Made by a program: the position numbers and the translations under genes. Positions 27,108-37,163 of a DNA stretch of 64,000 nt are shown piece after piece. The notes under the pieces were generated by a model. That model searched no databases. It saw only the letters and a list, made by a program, of their open reading frames with translations, and was not told the DNA's origin. The stretch's first letter is position 1, and every line of letters starts with the position of its first letter. This stretch comes from an uncultured Sulfitobacter sp. (GTDB lineage: Bacteria; Pseudomonadota; Alphaproteobacteria; Rhodobacterales; Rhodobacteraceae), in assembly GCA_905182645.1 (NCBI GenBank), contig CAJJCJ010000002.1:62001-126000 (forward strand). Reading direction: 5' to 3'.

Positions 27108-28931
27108 ATGTGCGGAATTGTAGGGGTCCTTGGACAACACGAAGCGGCGCCGATTCTCATGGAGGCGCTAAAACGGCTCGAATATCGCGGTTATGACAGC
27201 GCCGGTATTGCCACGATTAACGGCAAAACGTTGGACCGCCGCCGCACGATTGGCAAGTTGGTGAACCTTTCAGATATGCTTGTGCATCATCCGTTGGCTG
27301 GCAAATCTGGCATTGGGCACACCCGGTGGGCGACCCACGGCGCGCCGAACGTCAATAATGCCCACCCCCATAGCACAGGTGGTGTTGCTGTCGTGCATAA
27401 CGGTATTATCGAAAACTTTCGCGAGCTGCGCAGCTTTTTGGCCGACAACGGCATCGCCTATGACACCGATACCGACACGGAAACCGTCGCCTTGCTGGCG
27501 CAATACTATTGTGATCAAGGCATGACGCCAGTGGATGCAGCCCAAGCAACAATTGCCCGTCTTGAAGGGGCTTATGCGCTGTGTTTCCTTTTTGAAGGTG
27601 AAGATGACCTGATTATTGCCGCACGCAAAGGGTCACCACTTGCGATTGGTTATGGCGACGGAGAGATGTTCGTCGGTTCTGATGCGATTGCTCTGGCGCC
27701 AATGACTGACCAAGTCACATACCTTGAAGAAGGTGATTTTGCGATTGTCACCCGCACGTCGTTGGAAATTCGGGATGCCGCAGGCAAAATTGCGAATCGC
27801 AATCCCAAGACGATCCAAATTGATGCGTCATCTGCGGATAAAGCTGGCTACAAGCACTTTATGGCCAAAGAAATCGCCGAGCAGCCCACCGTGTTGCAAG
27901 GTGCATTGGCGCATTACATCAACGATAACGCCACCGCCGTCACCCTCCCCGACCCTGGCGTTGATTTCACAAAGATTGAACGCTTGACGATGGTTGCCTG
28001 TGGCACGGCGTTTTACGCCTGTCTGGTTGCGAAATACTGGTTCGAGCAGGTCGCTGGTATCCCCGTTGAAGTCGATGTCGCGTCAGAGTTTCGCTACCGC
28101 GAGCCGCCAGTCACAAACGGCACAGTTGCATTGTTTGTCAGCCAGTCGGGCGAGACGGCTGATACCTTGGCAGCGCTGCGTTATATGTCCGGCAAAGCCG
28201 ACAGTATTTTGTCGGTCGTGAACGTGCCAGAAAGTTCAATTGCACGCGAAAGCGACCTGGCGATGCCAATTTTGGCAGGCACTGAAATTGGTGTGGCGTC
28301 GACCAAAGCTTTCACCTGCCAGTTGACGACGCTTGCGTTATTGGCGCTGAAAGCCGCCAGCGATATGGGCCGGATATCGGATGCCGAGTTGGCCAAGAAA
28401 CTGGTTGCGTTGCGCGCATTGCCAGGTGTGATGAATGCAGCATTGGCAATTGAAGACAAAACCCGCGACGTCGCAGCCAAGCTTTCAGAAGCCCGCGACA
28501 TATTGTTTTTGGGCCGTGGATCGATGTATCCACTTGCTCTTGAAGGTGCATTAAAACTGAAAGAGATCAGCTACATACACGCCGAAGCTTATGCATCAGG
28601 TGAGCTTAAGCATGGCCCCATCGCATTGGTCGACAAACATGTCCCAGTGATCGTCATGGCCCCGCGTGACCGATTATTTGAGAAAACAGTGTCGAACATG
28701 CAAGAGGTCATGGCACGTGGTGGCAAGGTCCTGCTGATCACCGACAAACAAGGCGCCCAAGAGGCCGGAGACGGTGTTTGGGACATCATCACAATGCCGG
28801 AGATCGACGATTTTCTTGCCCCGATCCTTTACGCCGTCCCTGCCCAATTGCTGGCCTATCACACAGCCATCGCCAAAGGCACCGACGTCGATCAACCCCG
28901 CAATTTAGCCAAATCGGTAACAGTAGAATGA
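27108..28931 (+). CDS. glmS: Glutamine--fructose-6-phosphate aminotransferase (isomerizing)
   Basis: Makes glucosamine-6-phosphate. 607 residues, standard length. The protein starts MCGIVGVLGQ, with Cys2 becoming the N-terminal nucleophile of the glutaminase domain after Met removal. Two SIS domains follow (SQSGETADTLAAL and the region ILFLGRGSMYPLALEGALKL), ending in NLAKSVTVE. The 3' end overlaps the next start by ATGA. No glmS ribozyme is seen or expected. Confidence 0.97.
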   Translation: MCGIVGVLGQHEAAPILMEALKRLEYRGYDSAGIATINGKTLDRRRTIGKLVNLSDMLVHHPLAGKSGIGHTRWATHGAPNVNNAHPHSTGGVAVVHNGIIENFRELRSFLADNGIAYDTDTDTETVALLAQYYCDQGMTPVDAAQATIARLEGAYALCFLFEGEDDLIIAARKGSPLAIGYGDGEMFVGSDAIALAPMTDQVTYLEEGDFAIVTRTSLEIRDAAGKIANRNPKTIQIDASSADKAGYKHFMAKEIAEQPTVLQGALAHYINDNATAVTLPDPGVDFTKIERLTMVACGTAFYACLVAKYWFEQVAGIPVEVDVASEFRYREPPVTNGTVALFVSQSGETADTLAALRYMSGKADSILSVVNVPESSIARESDLAMPILAGTEIGVASTKAFTCQLTTLALLALKAASDMGRISDAELAKKLVALRALPGVMNAALAIEDKTRDVAAKLSEARDILFLGRGSMYPLALEGALKLKEISYIHAEAYASGELKHGPIALVDKHVPVIVMAPRDRLFEKTVSNMQEVMARGGKVLLITDKQGAQEAGDGVWDIITMPEIDDFLAPILYAVPAQLLAYHTAIAKGTDVDQPRNLAKSVTVE

Positions 28932-29602
28932 CCCCTGAAACAGCACTCGCCCAACTGGGTACAGACCCCCAAAAAGCCGCCCAAATGGCAGGTTATCACA
29001 AGGTCGACCGCCCATATTTGGGTGTTGCCAACCCTGCCATTGACGCCACTGTCAAAGACTGGCGCGCCGCCTTAGCGTTGGACGATCGTCTGGCGCTGGC
29101 AAGCAGCCTTTGGGACAGTAACGTTCATGAGGGACGTGTTGCCGCGGCAAAGCTGTTGACCCAAGCGCGTATTCGCCCCGATGACGGCCCTGCGTGGGAT
29201 CTGATCTGCACATGGGTGCCGGAATTTGACGAGCGGACCATCGCCGATCACGTCAGTGTCGCGGGCCAAAAACGCCTTGTCGAAGACCCGAGCCGACTGG
29301 ATATTCTTGAGACTTGGGTCGCGTCTGAGCATATGTGGACCCGCCGCGCAGCATTTACGATGACCCAGCCGTGGACAAAGCAGAACCATCCGAAACCAGC
29401 CGAGCTTGAAACACGCGACCGTATTTTGGGTTGGGCTGCTGCACTTGCTGACGACAAAGAGTTCCTTGTTCAAAGTGCTATTGCGGGCTGGCTGCGTGAT
29501 CTGTCAAAGCATGACCATGACCGCGTCGCCCATTTTGTTGACGAACATGGTGCTGAGATGAAGAAATTCGCAGTTAAAGAAGCCAGCCTTAACCTCGGTT
29601 GA
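28928..29602 (+). CDS. DNA alkylation repair protein, AlkD-like HEAT-repeat family
   Basis: 224 residues from the ATG at 28928, which overlaps the glmS stop (ATGA). It is alpha-helical and resembles the DNA alkylation repair (AlkC/AlkD) HEAT-repeat glycosylase family: WDSNVHEGRVAAAKLLTQ, TWVASEHMWTRRAAFTMT and the C-terminal block KEFLVQSAIAGWLRDLSKHD, in which helical repeats bind DNA. AlkD removes bulky alkylated bases. Coupling to glmS is unusual in function. It ends one base before the convergent lipoprotein gene. Confidence 0.75.
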   Translation: MTPETALAQLGTDPQKAAQMAGYHKVDRPYLGVANPAIDATVKDWRAALALDDRLALASSLWDSNVHEGRVAAAKLLTQARIRPDDGPAWDLICTWVPEFDERTIADHVSVAGQKRLVEDPSRLDILETWVASEHMWTRRAAFTMTQPWTKQNHPKPAELETRDRILGWAAALADDKEFLVQSAIAGWLRDLSKHDHDRVAHFVDEHGAEMKKFAVKEASLNLG

Positions 29603-30052
29603 TCAGTCTTTATAGACCGTCAAATCCAACAGTCCAGTCAGCGGTGCGTCCAACAGGAGCATCGCGGGCAGGCTGATTTGGCTACCTGATCCGGCCTCGC
29701 CGCCCGACGGGCGCAATTCCAAGTTCACAGATGTCCCGGAGTATTCGACACGCCCAAGCAGCAGTTCGGTCACCAGTGGCGTTTTCAACCAGATTCCTGG
29801 GTCGGAGGGTGACCCCAAGGTGGCGATCGTTGTGCCTAGACGAGTCTCGCCTGCGGGGGTTGGGGCAGCCGTAGCCGCAGCCCTATCTCCAGCCGTGGTT
29901 GTGTCAAATTGTGCGACCGTGCGTGCATTAGGTGGAGGTAGCGCCGCAATGGGCGCTTCAACCGCAACCTGCGGGGCTTGGAAAGCGTCTTGGAACGGCG
30001 GCAATGTGCAGCCAGCAAGGACTAAGGCAGGGAACAAGACAACATATTTCAT
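29603..30052 (-). CDS. Hypothetical lipoprotein
   Basis: 149 residues from the ATG at 30052 ([19 protein letters not shown]); the lipobox LAGC ends at Cys15. A Pro/Ala-rich linker (about 30-75) is followed by a small beta-type domain ([20 protein letters not shown] ... LLDLTVYKD). Similar small lipoproteins in Rhodobacterales are often mis-annotated as enzymes; no catalytic motif is visible. Its promoter region overlaps the divergent moaA start; the 3' end meets the AlkD-like gene with no gap. Confidence 0.65.
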   Translation of the reverse strand: MKYVVLFPALVLAGCTLPPFQDAFQAPQVAVEAPIAALPPPNARTVAQFDTTTAGDRAAATAAPTPAGETRLGTTIATLGSPSDPGIWLKTPLVTELLLGRVEYSGTSVNLELRPSGGEAGSGSQISLPAMLLLDAPLTGLLDLTVYKD

Positions 30053-30139
30053 AAACGTAACCGTATTGTGTGCGCTTGGGCGCAGCAAGCCACCATGTGT
30101 GCCTTGCGCAGGCTTTCGCGCGCCCCTAAGCTCAGCCTT

Positions 30140-31144
30140 ATGATAACACCATTGATCGACCCATTTGCCCGCACCATCGACTATCTGCGCGTCTCTGTGA
30201 CGGACCGCTGCGATTTTCGATGTGTGTATTGCATGTCAGAAAACATGACCTTCCTCCCAAAGAAGGAATTGCTGACGTTAGAAGAATTGGACCGCATGTG
30301 TTCGGCGTTTATCCGGATGGGCGTCAAGAAATTGCGCATCACGGGCGGTGAGCCTTTGGTCCGTCGCGGGATCATGACGTTCTTTGAAACCATGTCCCGT
30401 CATCTGAAAAGCGGTGACTTAGAAGAATTGACGCTAACCACAAACGGCAGCCAGCTTGAAAAATACGCCACCCAATTGGCCGCGTTTGGTATTAAGCGTG
30501 TGAATGTATCGCTTGATACGTTGGACGAGGCAAAATTCGCGCGCGTCACCCGTTGGGGGCGCCTGCCGCAAGTACTTCGTGGGATAGAGGCCGCCAAAGT
30601 GGCTGGTTTGCGCGTTAAGCTGAACGCGGTTGCACTCAAGGATTTCAACGAAGACGAGCTGTTCACGCTGACCGACTGGTGTGCTGCCCGCGATATCGAC
30701 ATAACATTCATCGAAGTGATGCCAATGGGCGATTTAGGCAATGAGGATCGGATCGGGCAGTTTTGGTCACTCAAAGATCTGCGTGCCCAATTGGAGACCC
30801 GTGGTGGTCTGACTGATTTGCCGGACCGGACGGGTGGCCCAGCGCGCTATGTGCGCGTGGATGCGACGGGTCAAAAGATTGGGTTTATCACGCCGTTGTC
30901 GCATAATTTCTGCGAAAGCTGCAACCGCGTGCGGATCACTTGCACCGGAGAGATTTACACATGTCTTGGCCAAGAAGGTCATTCAGACCTGCGTGGCCCC
31001 TTGCGTGCGTCCGAAAACGACACCGTGCTAGAAGACGCTATTCGCCACGCGATTACCCTAAAACCTAAAGGCCATGATTTCGATTATTCACGCCAGCAAG
31101 TCGACGGACAGGTTAGCCGCCACATGTCTCACACGGGCGGCTAA
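30140..31144 (+). CDS. moaA: GTP 3',8-cyclase MoaA (molybdenum cofactor biosynthesis)
   Basis: Radical-SAM enzyme for the first step of molybdopterin synthesis. 334 residues from the ATG at 30140. The SAM cluster ligands are C24, C28 and C31 (CDFRCVYC); the second cluster ligands are in [12 protein letters not shown] and the Cys of IYTCLGQ. The essential C-terminal Gly-Gly is present (SHTGG). The rest of the moa/moe genes are not in the window; modABC, which imports molybdate, lies 22 kb away. Confidence 0.96.
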   Translation: MITPLIDPFARTIDYLRVSVTDRCDFRCVYCMSENMTFLPKKELLTLEELDRMCSAFIRMGVKKLRITGGEPLVRRGIMTFFETMSRHLKSGDLEELTLTTNGSQLEKYATQLAAFGIKRVNVSLDTLDEAKFARVTRWGRLPQVLRGIEAAKVAGLRVKLNAVALKDFNEDELFTLTDWCAARDIDITFIEVMPMGDLGNEDRIGQFWSLKDLRAQLETRGGLTDLPDRTGGPARYVRVDATGQKIGFITPLSHNFCESCNRVRITCTGEIYTCLGQEGHSDLRGPLRASENDTVLEDAIRHAITLKPKGHDFDYSRQQVDGQVSRHMSHTGG

Positions 31145-31151
31145 TGATCTG

Positions 31152-31176
31152 CGTAGGATGGGTTTTATCCCATCTT
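31152..31176 (+). repeat. Repeated palindrome (copy 1) between convergent genes
   Basis: A 25-base element with core GATGGGTTTTATCCCATC forming a 6-bp stem (GATGGG/CCCATC). It matches copy 2 at 38899-38923 (opposite strand) at 24 of 25 positions, so it is a dispersed repeat rather than a chance hairpin. It fills the 30-base gap between moaA and the convergent M20 gene and includes part of the latter's stop codon, and may act as a bidirectional terminator. Confidence 0.65.
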
Positions 31177-32338
31177 AACTAACGGGCATCCGTTCTTCAG
31201 CAATGCCCGCCCACCAACTGCAGCCTGCGGGTATGACCTCGTCATTAAAGTTGTATTCGGGGTGGTGCACAGAAGCGCTGTCACCGTTCCCAACCAGAAT
31301 ATACGCGCCTGGCCGTTCTTCGAGGAAATAGGAAAAGTCTTCGCCGCCCATCACGAGCGGGGCATCATCGCAAGCGCCTGATACTTTCGCCGCCACGGAC
31401 GCGGCGAATTCAGTCTGTTCATCGTGGTTTACCATGCATGGATACCCACAGTAATACTTCACCTCAGCCACCGCCCCAAAGGTTTCGCTGACACTTGTGG
31501 CAATCTCCGTCAGACGTTGTTCCGCCAAGGCACGCATGTCTTTTGACATGGTGCGCACGGTGCCTTTCATGTGGGTTCGCTGGGCGATCACGTTAAATGC
31601 GTTGGACGAACTTTCGATGGATGTCACTGACACCACGACCTGATCCACGGGGTCCGCATTCCGGCTGGCGATTGATTGCAGTGCCGTTACCGTATGGGCC
31701 GCTACAAAGATGCTATCGACGGTTTCATGCGGTTTGGCTGCGTGCCCACCTTTGCCTTCGACAATGATCTCGAACGTGTCGACGGCTGCGAAAAACGCGC
31801 CTGACCGGATTGAAAATGACCCCACGGGCATGCCCGGCCAATTGTGCATGCCGTAAACTTCCTGGATACCGAATTTATCCATCATGCCATCTTCGCACAT
31901 CTCACGACCGCCCCCGCCGCCTTCTTCTGCGGGTTGGAAAATAACCACAACTGTGCCGTCAAAATTGCGCGTCTCTGACAGGTATTTCGCAGCCCCAAGC
32001 AACATCGCTGTATGTCCATCATGCCCGCAAGCGTGCATAGCGCCATCAATTTTGGAGGCGTATTCTAGTCCTGTTGCCTCAACGATTGGCAACGCGTCCA
32101 TGTCCGCACGCAGCCCAATGACTTTGCCTGCTGTATCTGTTCTTCCCCTGATTACACCCACAACGCCAGTGCGCCCGATGCCCGTTTCAATCGTATCGCA
32201 GCCAAATTCAGCCAGCTTTTCTGCCACGATTGCTGATGTCCGATGAGTCTCAAACAAAATCTCTGGGTTTTCGTGCAGATCGCGCCGCCATGCCGTAATT
32301 TCGGGCAGCAATTCGGCAAAACGGTTCTTTACTGGCAT
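31175..32338 (-). CDS. M20 family amidohydrolase (hippurate hydrolase / N-acyl-amino acid deacylase-like)
   Basis: 387 residues from the ATG at 32338; the frame is open further upstream but crosses the neighbour. Di-metal peptidase M20D motifs: CGHDGHT (C104, H106, H109), the catalytic and ligand glutamates of PAEEGGGG (E138, E139) and the His of HPEYNFND. The family hydrolyses N-acyl amino acids, hippurate or small amides. It is the third gene behind argE and the amino-acid oxidase (67-base gap), and convergent with moaA. Confidence 0.88.
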   Translation of the reverse strand: MPVKNRFAELLPEITAWRRDLHENPEILFETHRTSAIVAEKLAEFGCDTIETGIGRTGVVGVIRGRTDTAGKVIGLRADMDALPIVEATGLEYASKIDGAMHACGHDGHTAMLLGAAKYLSETRNFDGTVVVIFQPAEEGGGGGREMCEDGMMDKFGIQEVYGMHNWPGMPVGSFSIRSGAFFAAVDTFEIIVEGKGGHAAKPHETVDSIFVAAHTVTALQSIASRNADPVDQVVVSVTSIESSSNAFNVIAQRTHMKGTVRTMSKDMRALAEQRLTEIATSVSETFGAVAEVKYYCGYPCMVNHDEQTEFAASVAAKVSGACDDAPLVMGGEDFSYFLEERPGAYILVGNGDSASVHHPEYNFNDEVIPAGCSWWAGIAEERMPVS

Positions 32339-32405
32339 CGATTGGCTCCGGTGATGAAAGGGTTTTCTGCAACGTGATCTAGGTCCACGCAAAGTGCAAG
32401 CAAGG

Positions 32406-33746
32406 TTATAGATTTGGTCCAAGTACCAGCTTGGATCCGTCCGTGAACCGCCCGAACTGGAACCGTTCCATGTCATAGCCCGCAGGTTCGCCGCGCACGA
32501 TTCGTGCCACGATCCGCCCAAATGCAGGCCCAATACCAAACCCATGTCCGCACATGCCCGTCGCAACCGTCAATCCATCAAGCGGCGCGCGGTCAACCAC
32601 AGGCACGATATCAGGCATCGCGTCAATCATACCAGCCCATGCCGTTGTGATCTTTACCTCGCCCAATGCGGGAAATGTTGCAGCGAAATCGCGTGCGAGT
32701 TTTGCGACGCATGCCTTGTTTGGCGCGGGGTTCAGGATACGGTTACGTTCAAAAGGGCTGATATCATCAGCCGACCAATGACGTTTTGTGCCCCATGCAT
32801 CAGGGTAGTCTTTGGGCGCTGCGGGTAACAACCGCGTCCCCGCAAGGTCGGCCAACAGCGTTTTGGCATACCCACCGACCGCGCGAAACGCATCTGGCCC
32901 AACAAAAAGCTCGTGAAATCCAGGCACTCCCAAAGTATAGCTCCCGTCAGCCCGCAGCCGGAATGACAGTTTGTCATCCACCGCTCCGCCTTCAAATACC
33001 TGAGGAAGCGGCGCTGTCGCGGCCACGGTGGCCCGCACCGACAATTGTGGGATGCTAAGCCCGTGGCGTCGCAAGAATAGCTGCGACCATGCACCACCGG
33101 CCAAAACAACCTCGGGGGCTTGGATCCGGCCATGTTCGGTCACAACCCCAGTCACGCGGCCCGCTGCAATATCGAGCGTCCGCACTGCACAATTTTCAAC
33201 GATAATGACTCCCACACGCACCGCCGCACGCGCGATCGCAGGCAAGGCCACCCAAGGTTCTGCCTTCATATCGGATGCCGTGTGCAGCGCCCCGACCCAG
33301 CCCGCCTGCGCGTTGGGGATCAGGTCCACTGTTTGCTTGGCGGTCAGAATTTCACTATCCAACCCGTGGGCTTTTGCGTGTGGCAGCCAGTTCTCGTAGT
33401 CTTCGATCTCGCTGGTTTTCGCCGCAAGATAGGTCACCCCAGTTTGCCGCAGCCCAATGTCTTCGGGGGTTTCCGCCGCCATTTGTCGCCACATCGCAGC
33501 GGCCTCGGCCATGATGGGCAATTCTGCCGCATCGCGCCCTTGGGCCCTAATCCAGCCCCAGTTACGCGAAGATTGCTCGCCTGCGACCCGTCCCTTTTCC
33601 AGCACGACGACCCGCAGCCCAGATTTGGCCAGTTCCCAAGCGGTCATCACGCCAATGATGCCTGCGCCAATGACCACGACGTCTGTGGCGTCGGGCAACA
33701 CGGATTTATGCTCTAGTGGCATGTCCATTGTGAACGGAAACGTCAC
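32406..33746 (-). CDS. FAD-dependent amino acid oxidase (DAO family)
   Basis: 446 residues. The Rossmann motif VVVIGAGIIGVMTAWELAKS lies at about 23-42; SSRNWGWIRAQGRD and the C-terminal TVATGMCGHGFGIGPAFGR are typical of the glycine/D-amino-acid oxidase (DadA-like) group. The GTG start at 33746 overlaps the argE stop (GTGA). Expected to oxidise a secondary or D-amino acid; the substrate is not determinable from sequence. With argE and the M20 enzyme it suggests stepwise breakdown of an acylated amino acid or peptide. Confidence 0.85.
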   Translation of the reverse strand: MTFPFTMDMPLEHKSVLPDATDVVVIGAGIIGVMTAWELAKSGLRVVVLEKGRVAGEQSSRNWGWIRAQGRDAAELPIMAEAAAMWRQMAAETPEDIGLRQTGVTYLAAKTSEIEDYENWLPHAKAHGLDSEILTAKQTVDLIPNAQAGWVGALHTASDMKAEPWVALPAIARAAVRVGVIIVENCAVRTLDIAAGRVTGVVTEHGRIQAPEVVLAGGAWSQLFLRRHGLSIPQLSVRATVAATAPLPQVFEGGAVDDKLSFRLRADGSYTLGVPGFHELFVGPDAFRAVGGYAKTLLADLAGTRLLPAAPKDYPDAWGTKRHWSADDISPFERNRILNPAPNKACVAKLARDFAATFPALGEVKITTAWAGMIDAMPDIVPVVDRAPLDGLTVATGMCGHGFGIGPAFGRIVARIVRGEPAGYDMERFQFGRFTDGSKLVLGPNL

Positions 33747-34903
33747 TCAGCAAGGGTCTTTACGAGGCGGTGCATAAAGGCTTCACCTTGGGCGAACTGA
33801 TCGACAGTGATGAATTCGTTTGGTTGGTGCGCTTGCGCGATGTCACCGGGGCCGCAGACGACGGCGGAGTAGCCGCGTTCTTGGAATTGTCCGGCCTCTG
33901 TGCCGTAGCTGACGACGTGGGTGGCGTTGTCACCTGTGAGCCTGCGCGCGAGTTCTTCGGCGGTTCCCATGTTTTCAGGCACCAATCCAGGCAAAGTGAA
34001 AAACTGCACGGCGTCGATGCCTGTCTCGGGGCGGACGGCTTGCATTTCAGCCTCAAGTTCCGCGATTTTGGCCATCACGCGGGCTTGCCAATCGGCCACG
34101 CTGTCACCGGGTACGATGCGCATGTCAAAGCTGAAACGGCAGTCCTTGGCGGTGATGTTGTTGGCTGTTCCGCCGCTGATCGTGCCGCAATGCAGGGTCG
34201 TATAGGGCGGATCAAACGGCGCATTGATATCGCTCGGCGTTTTTGCCGCATTTTCTGCATTCACCTGATTGGCCCAGTCGATTAGCTTAGCCGCCATCAT
34301 AATCGCGCTGACGCCTTGATAGGCAATCGACGAATGCACCTCAAACCCGCGCACATGCATATGCCAGCCGGTGCCGCCTTTGTGGCCTGTGACGACCTGC
34401 ATCATTGAAGGTTCGCCCACCAACACAGTATCTGCGCGCGGCATGCCGTGGCTGACCATGTGGTCGATCATCGGTGGGGCGCCAAGGCAGCCGACCTCTT
34501 CGTCATATGACAACGCGATTTGCAGGGGCCGCTTGATGCCAGCTTTGATCGCCAAAGGCACCGCGAAGAGTGCGAGCGCATCAAAACCTTTCATGTCACA
34601 AGTGCCGCGCCCGTAGAGTTTACCGTCAATTTCGGTCACTATAAACGGGTCGGTATCCCACGCCTGCCCGTCAACTGGCACCACGTCTGTGTGGCCCGAC
34701 AAGACCACGCCGCCGTCCACTTGTGGGCCAACATGGGCATAAAGCGCGGCCTTTGTACCATCGTCATTTGGTACCCGTGTCGATGCCACCCCGTGACTGT
34801 CCAAGTACACTTCGACCCAATCGATCAGCTCAAGATTGCTGTCGCGACTAACGGTCGGAAAGCTGATCAGCTTTTCCATCAGGGCGCGGGCGGTCAAATC
34901 CAT
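33743..34903 (-). CDS. argE: Acetylornithine deacetylase-like M20 peptidase
   Basis: 386 residues from the ATG at 34903, which has AGGA eight bases upstream; starts at 34912 and 34942 are less well placed. ArgE-type motifs: GHTDVVPVDG (H71, D73), YGRGTCDMKG (D103) and YDEEVGCLGA (E135/E136). It would deacetylate N-acetylornithine in arginine synthesis. Because it heads an operon with an amino-acid oxidase and a second M20 enzyme, facing a peptide importer, it may instead act on another N-acyl substrate. Confidence 0.85.
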   Translation of the reverse strand: MDLTARALMEKLISFPTVSRDSNLELIDWVEVYLDSHGVASTRVPNDDGTKAALYAHVGPQVDGGVVLSGHTDVVPVDGQAWDTDPFIVTEIDGKLYGRGTCDMKGFDALALFAVPLAIKAGIKRPLQIALSYDEEVGCLGAPPMIDHMVSHGMPRADTVLVGEPSMMQVVTGHKGGTGWHMHVRGFEVHSSIAYQGVSAIMMAAKLIDWANQVNAENAAKTPSDINAPFDPPYTTLHCGTISGGTANNITAKDCRFSFDMRIVPGDSVADWQARVMAKIAELEAEMQAVRPETGIDAVQFFTLPGLVPENMGTAEELARRLTGDNATHVVSYGTEAGQFQERGYSAVVCGPGDIAQAHQPNEFITVDQFAQGEAFMHRLVKTLAE

Positions 34904-35103
34904 TTTGGTCATCCTATTGGCAGCAGCAGAAAAGTCCTGCAATTTTGGCGGTTTTTTTTAGCATCGTCGCAATCGTTTACTTACGCAAACAGGAATCGAC
35001 TTGCGGAGTTTGTAATCCATGTTACCGTTTCGTCAAATATTGGCGTGTGCCGCTGCGGTCCGACCAGAAAAATAAACTATTTGAACCACTTGGGAGGTTC
35101 TTA

Positions 35104-36108
35104 ATGCCCCACGGGACGCTGCCGGTCTTGGATGTCCAAGACCTTAAAACTGTATTTAAGACCCGCGCAGGCGAGGTCCATGCAGTTAACGATGTCAGCT
35201 TTCACCTGCAAAAAGGTGAACTTTTGGGTGTCGTCGGGGAAAGCGGATCTGGCAAGTCGGTAACGATGATGTCCCTATTAGGCTTATTGCCGATGCCTCC
35301 CGCAGAAATACGCAGCGGACGCGTGATGTTTGAAGGCCAAGATTTATTGACGCTTGATCCTAAAGGCCTGCGCAGCGTGCGCGGTGCCCGCATTGGATTT
35401 ATTTTTCAAGACCCAATGACGTCGCTAAACCCAGTTTTCACTGTTGGTCACCAGATTGCTGAACCCCTGCGCAAACACATGGGGATGTCCAAAAAACGGG
35501 CCGCTGAGCGGTCCATAGAATTGCTTGAGCTGGTTGGTATTCCTGATGCCGGACGCAGGCTTTACGACTATCCTCACCAGTTTTCTGGCGGCATGCGTCA
35601 GCGTGTGATGATCGCAATTGCATTGGCCTGCGACCCGCAGGTTTTGATCGCCGATGAACCCACAACCGCGTTAGACGTGACCATTCAGGCCCAAATATTG
35701 GAGCTAATGAAAGAGCTGCGAGATAAGCTGGGCATGGCCGTTATCTGGATCACCCATGACCTTGGCGTTATTGCAGGCATCGCAGACCGTGTGATGGTGA
35801 TGTATGGTGGTCAAGTTGTTGAACACGCCCCTGTGCATGAATTATTTGCGAACCCGCAGCACCCCTATACCAGCGCATTGTTGAAAACGATCCCGTCGAT
35901 TTCTGGAAAGCGTGCCGCGCGTCTTACTGTGATCGAAGGTCAACCGCCATTGGTATTGGGCGCGCCGACGTCGTGCCCGTTTCGTGATCGTTGTGCGCAG
36001 GCGATGCCTGTTTGTGCGGTCAAGGTCCCGCCGCGTTACGATGTTGGTGAAGGCCATGATGCCGCCTGTTTTCTTGTTGACCCGCTGGAGGTCGCCAATG
36101 CTGGATAA
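35104..36108 (+). CDS. Oligopeptide/dipeptide ABC transporter ATPase (OppD/DppD type)
   Basis: First ATPase of a peptide-type importer, 334 residues from the ATG at 35104 (ribosome-binding site GGGAGG); upstream codons of the open frame are intergenic. Walker A GESGSGKS (45-52), signature FSGGMRQRVMIAIAL, Walker B VLIADEPTTALD. The C-terminal oligopeptide domain carries the Cys pattern CPFRDRCAQAMPVC, a possible iron-sulfur site in this subfamily. It overlaps the second ATPase gene by 11 bases. Confidence 0.93.
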   Translation: MPHGTLPVLDVQDLKTVFKTRAGEVHAVNDVSFHLQKGELLGVVGESGSGKSVTMMSLLGLLPMPPAEIRSGRVMFEGQDLLTLDPKGLRSVRGARIGFIFQDPMTSLNPVFTVGHQIAEPLRKHMGMSKKRAAERSIELLELVGIPDAGRRLYDYPHQFSGGMRQRVMIAIALACDPQVLIADEPTTALDVTIQAQILELMKELRDKLGMAVIWITHDLGVIAGIADRVMVMYGGQVVEHAPVHELFANPQHPYTSALLKTIPSISGKRAARLTVIEGQPPLVLGAPTSCPFRDRCAQAMPVCAVKVPPRYDVGEGHDAACFLVDPLEVANAG

Positions 36109-37090
36109 TCCTGCCAAGCCGCTTGTATCGGTACGTGATCTAAAAATGCATTTCCCGATTTATTCAGGCCTGCTGCGCCGCCGTGTCGGCGAGGTGAAAG
36201 CCGTTGATGGTCTGACCTTTGACGTGATGGAAGGCGAGACGCTTGGTCTTGTGGGTGAAAGCGGATGCGGCAAGTCGACTGCGGGGCGCGCTGTCCTGCG
36301 GCTTTACGATATTACTGGCGGCCAGATCGCAATTGATGGCCGCGAAATTGGCGACACGCCGCAAAGTCAATTGCGCGAAATGCGCCCAACCATGCAAATG
36401 GTGTTTCAAGACCCGCAGGCATCCCTAAATCCGCGCATGACAGTGGAGGCGATTATTCGCGAACCATTGGATGAGCATACGACGCTAACACCGATGGAAA
36501 AGCGCAAAAAAGTAGCCAAACTAATGGATGCAGTGGGTCTAAACCGCAAGTTTGCGGCTCGTTATCCACATGCGTTTTCAGGTGGGCAGCGCCAGCGGAT
36601 CGGGATTGCCCGTGCATTGGCGTTGAACCCTAAGTTTATCGTGTGCGACGAACCGATTGCCGCGCTTGATGTGTCAATCCAAGCCCAAGTCGTGAACCTG
36701 CTTGAAGACCTGCAGGAAAAGTTTGGCCTGACATATTTGTTTATCAGCCACGATCTGTCGATGGTCCGTCATATCGCGACCCGCGTGGCCGTGATGTATT
36801 TGGGTAAAATCGTTGAATTGGCGGATCGCGAAACGCTTTTCGCGGCCCCGTTGCACCCCTACACCAAGGCGCTGCTATCAGCGGTGCCCGAACCTGACCC
36901 CGCACTTGCCCGCAATACAAACCGGATTATTTTGCAAGGCGACGTACCATCCCCATCCAACCCACCAAAGGGCTGCAATTTCTGTACGCGCTGCCCGGCA
37001 GTGATGGACATATGTAAACAGGTGGAACCCGAATACCGTGAAGTGAAGCCGCGCCAGTTTGCCGCCTGCCACCTTTACAACGAGACATAA
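36098..37090 (+). CDS. Oligopeptide/dipeptide ABC transporter ATPase (OppF/DppF type)
   Basis: Second ATPase of the importer, 330 residues from the ATG at 36098. Walker A GESGCGKS (53-60), signature [15 protein letters not shown], Walker [13 protein letters not shown], and the C-terminal Cys-rich domain [14 protein letters not shown]. The Opp/Dpp family needs two different ATPases, both found here. A 73-base gap with a hairpin separates it from the binding-protein gene. Confidence 0.93.
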   Translation: MLDNPAKPLVSVRDLKMHFPIYSGLLRRRVGEVKAVDGLTFDVMEGETLGLVGESGCGKSTAGRAVLRLYDITGGQIAIDGREIGDTPQSQLREMRPTMQMVFQDPQASLNPRMTVEAIIREPLDEHTTLTPMEKRKKVAKLMDAVGLNRKFAARYPHAFSGGQRQRIGIARALALNPKFIVCDEPIAALDVSIQAQVVNLLEDLQEKFGLTYLFISHDLSMVRHIATRVAVMYLGKIVELADRETLFAAPLHPYTKALLSAVPEPDPALARNTNRIILQGDVPSPSNPPKGCNFCTRCPAVMDICKQVEPEYREVKPRQFAACHLYNET

Positions 37091-37099
37091 CAACAAACC

Positions 37100-37118
37100 C
37101 CCACCGGCCAACGGTGGG
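37100..37118 (+). other. Stem-loop between ATPase and binding-protein genes
   Basis: CCCACCG-GCCAA-CGGTGGG: a perfect 7-bp stem with a 5-base loop, 10 bases after the second ATPase stop. It is not followed by a T run, so it is unlikely to terminate by itself. It may protect upstream mRNA or mark a processing point that lets the binding protein be expressed more strongly than the ATPases. Confidence 0.5.
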
Positions 37119-37163
37119 ACCCCGAGGTCGAAGAATAAGAGCACCAACTAGGAGAGTACTAAA

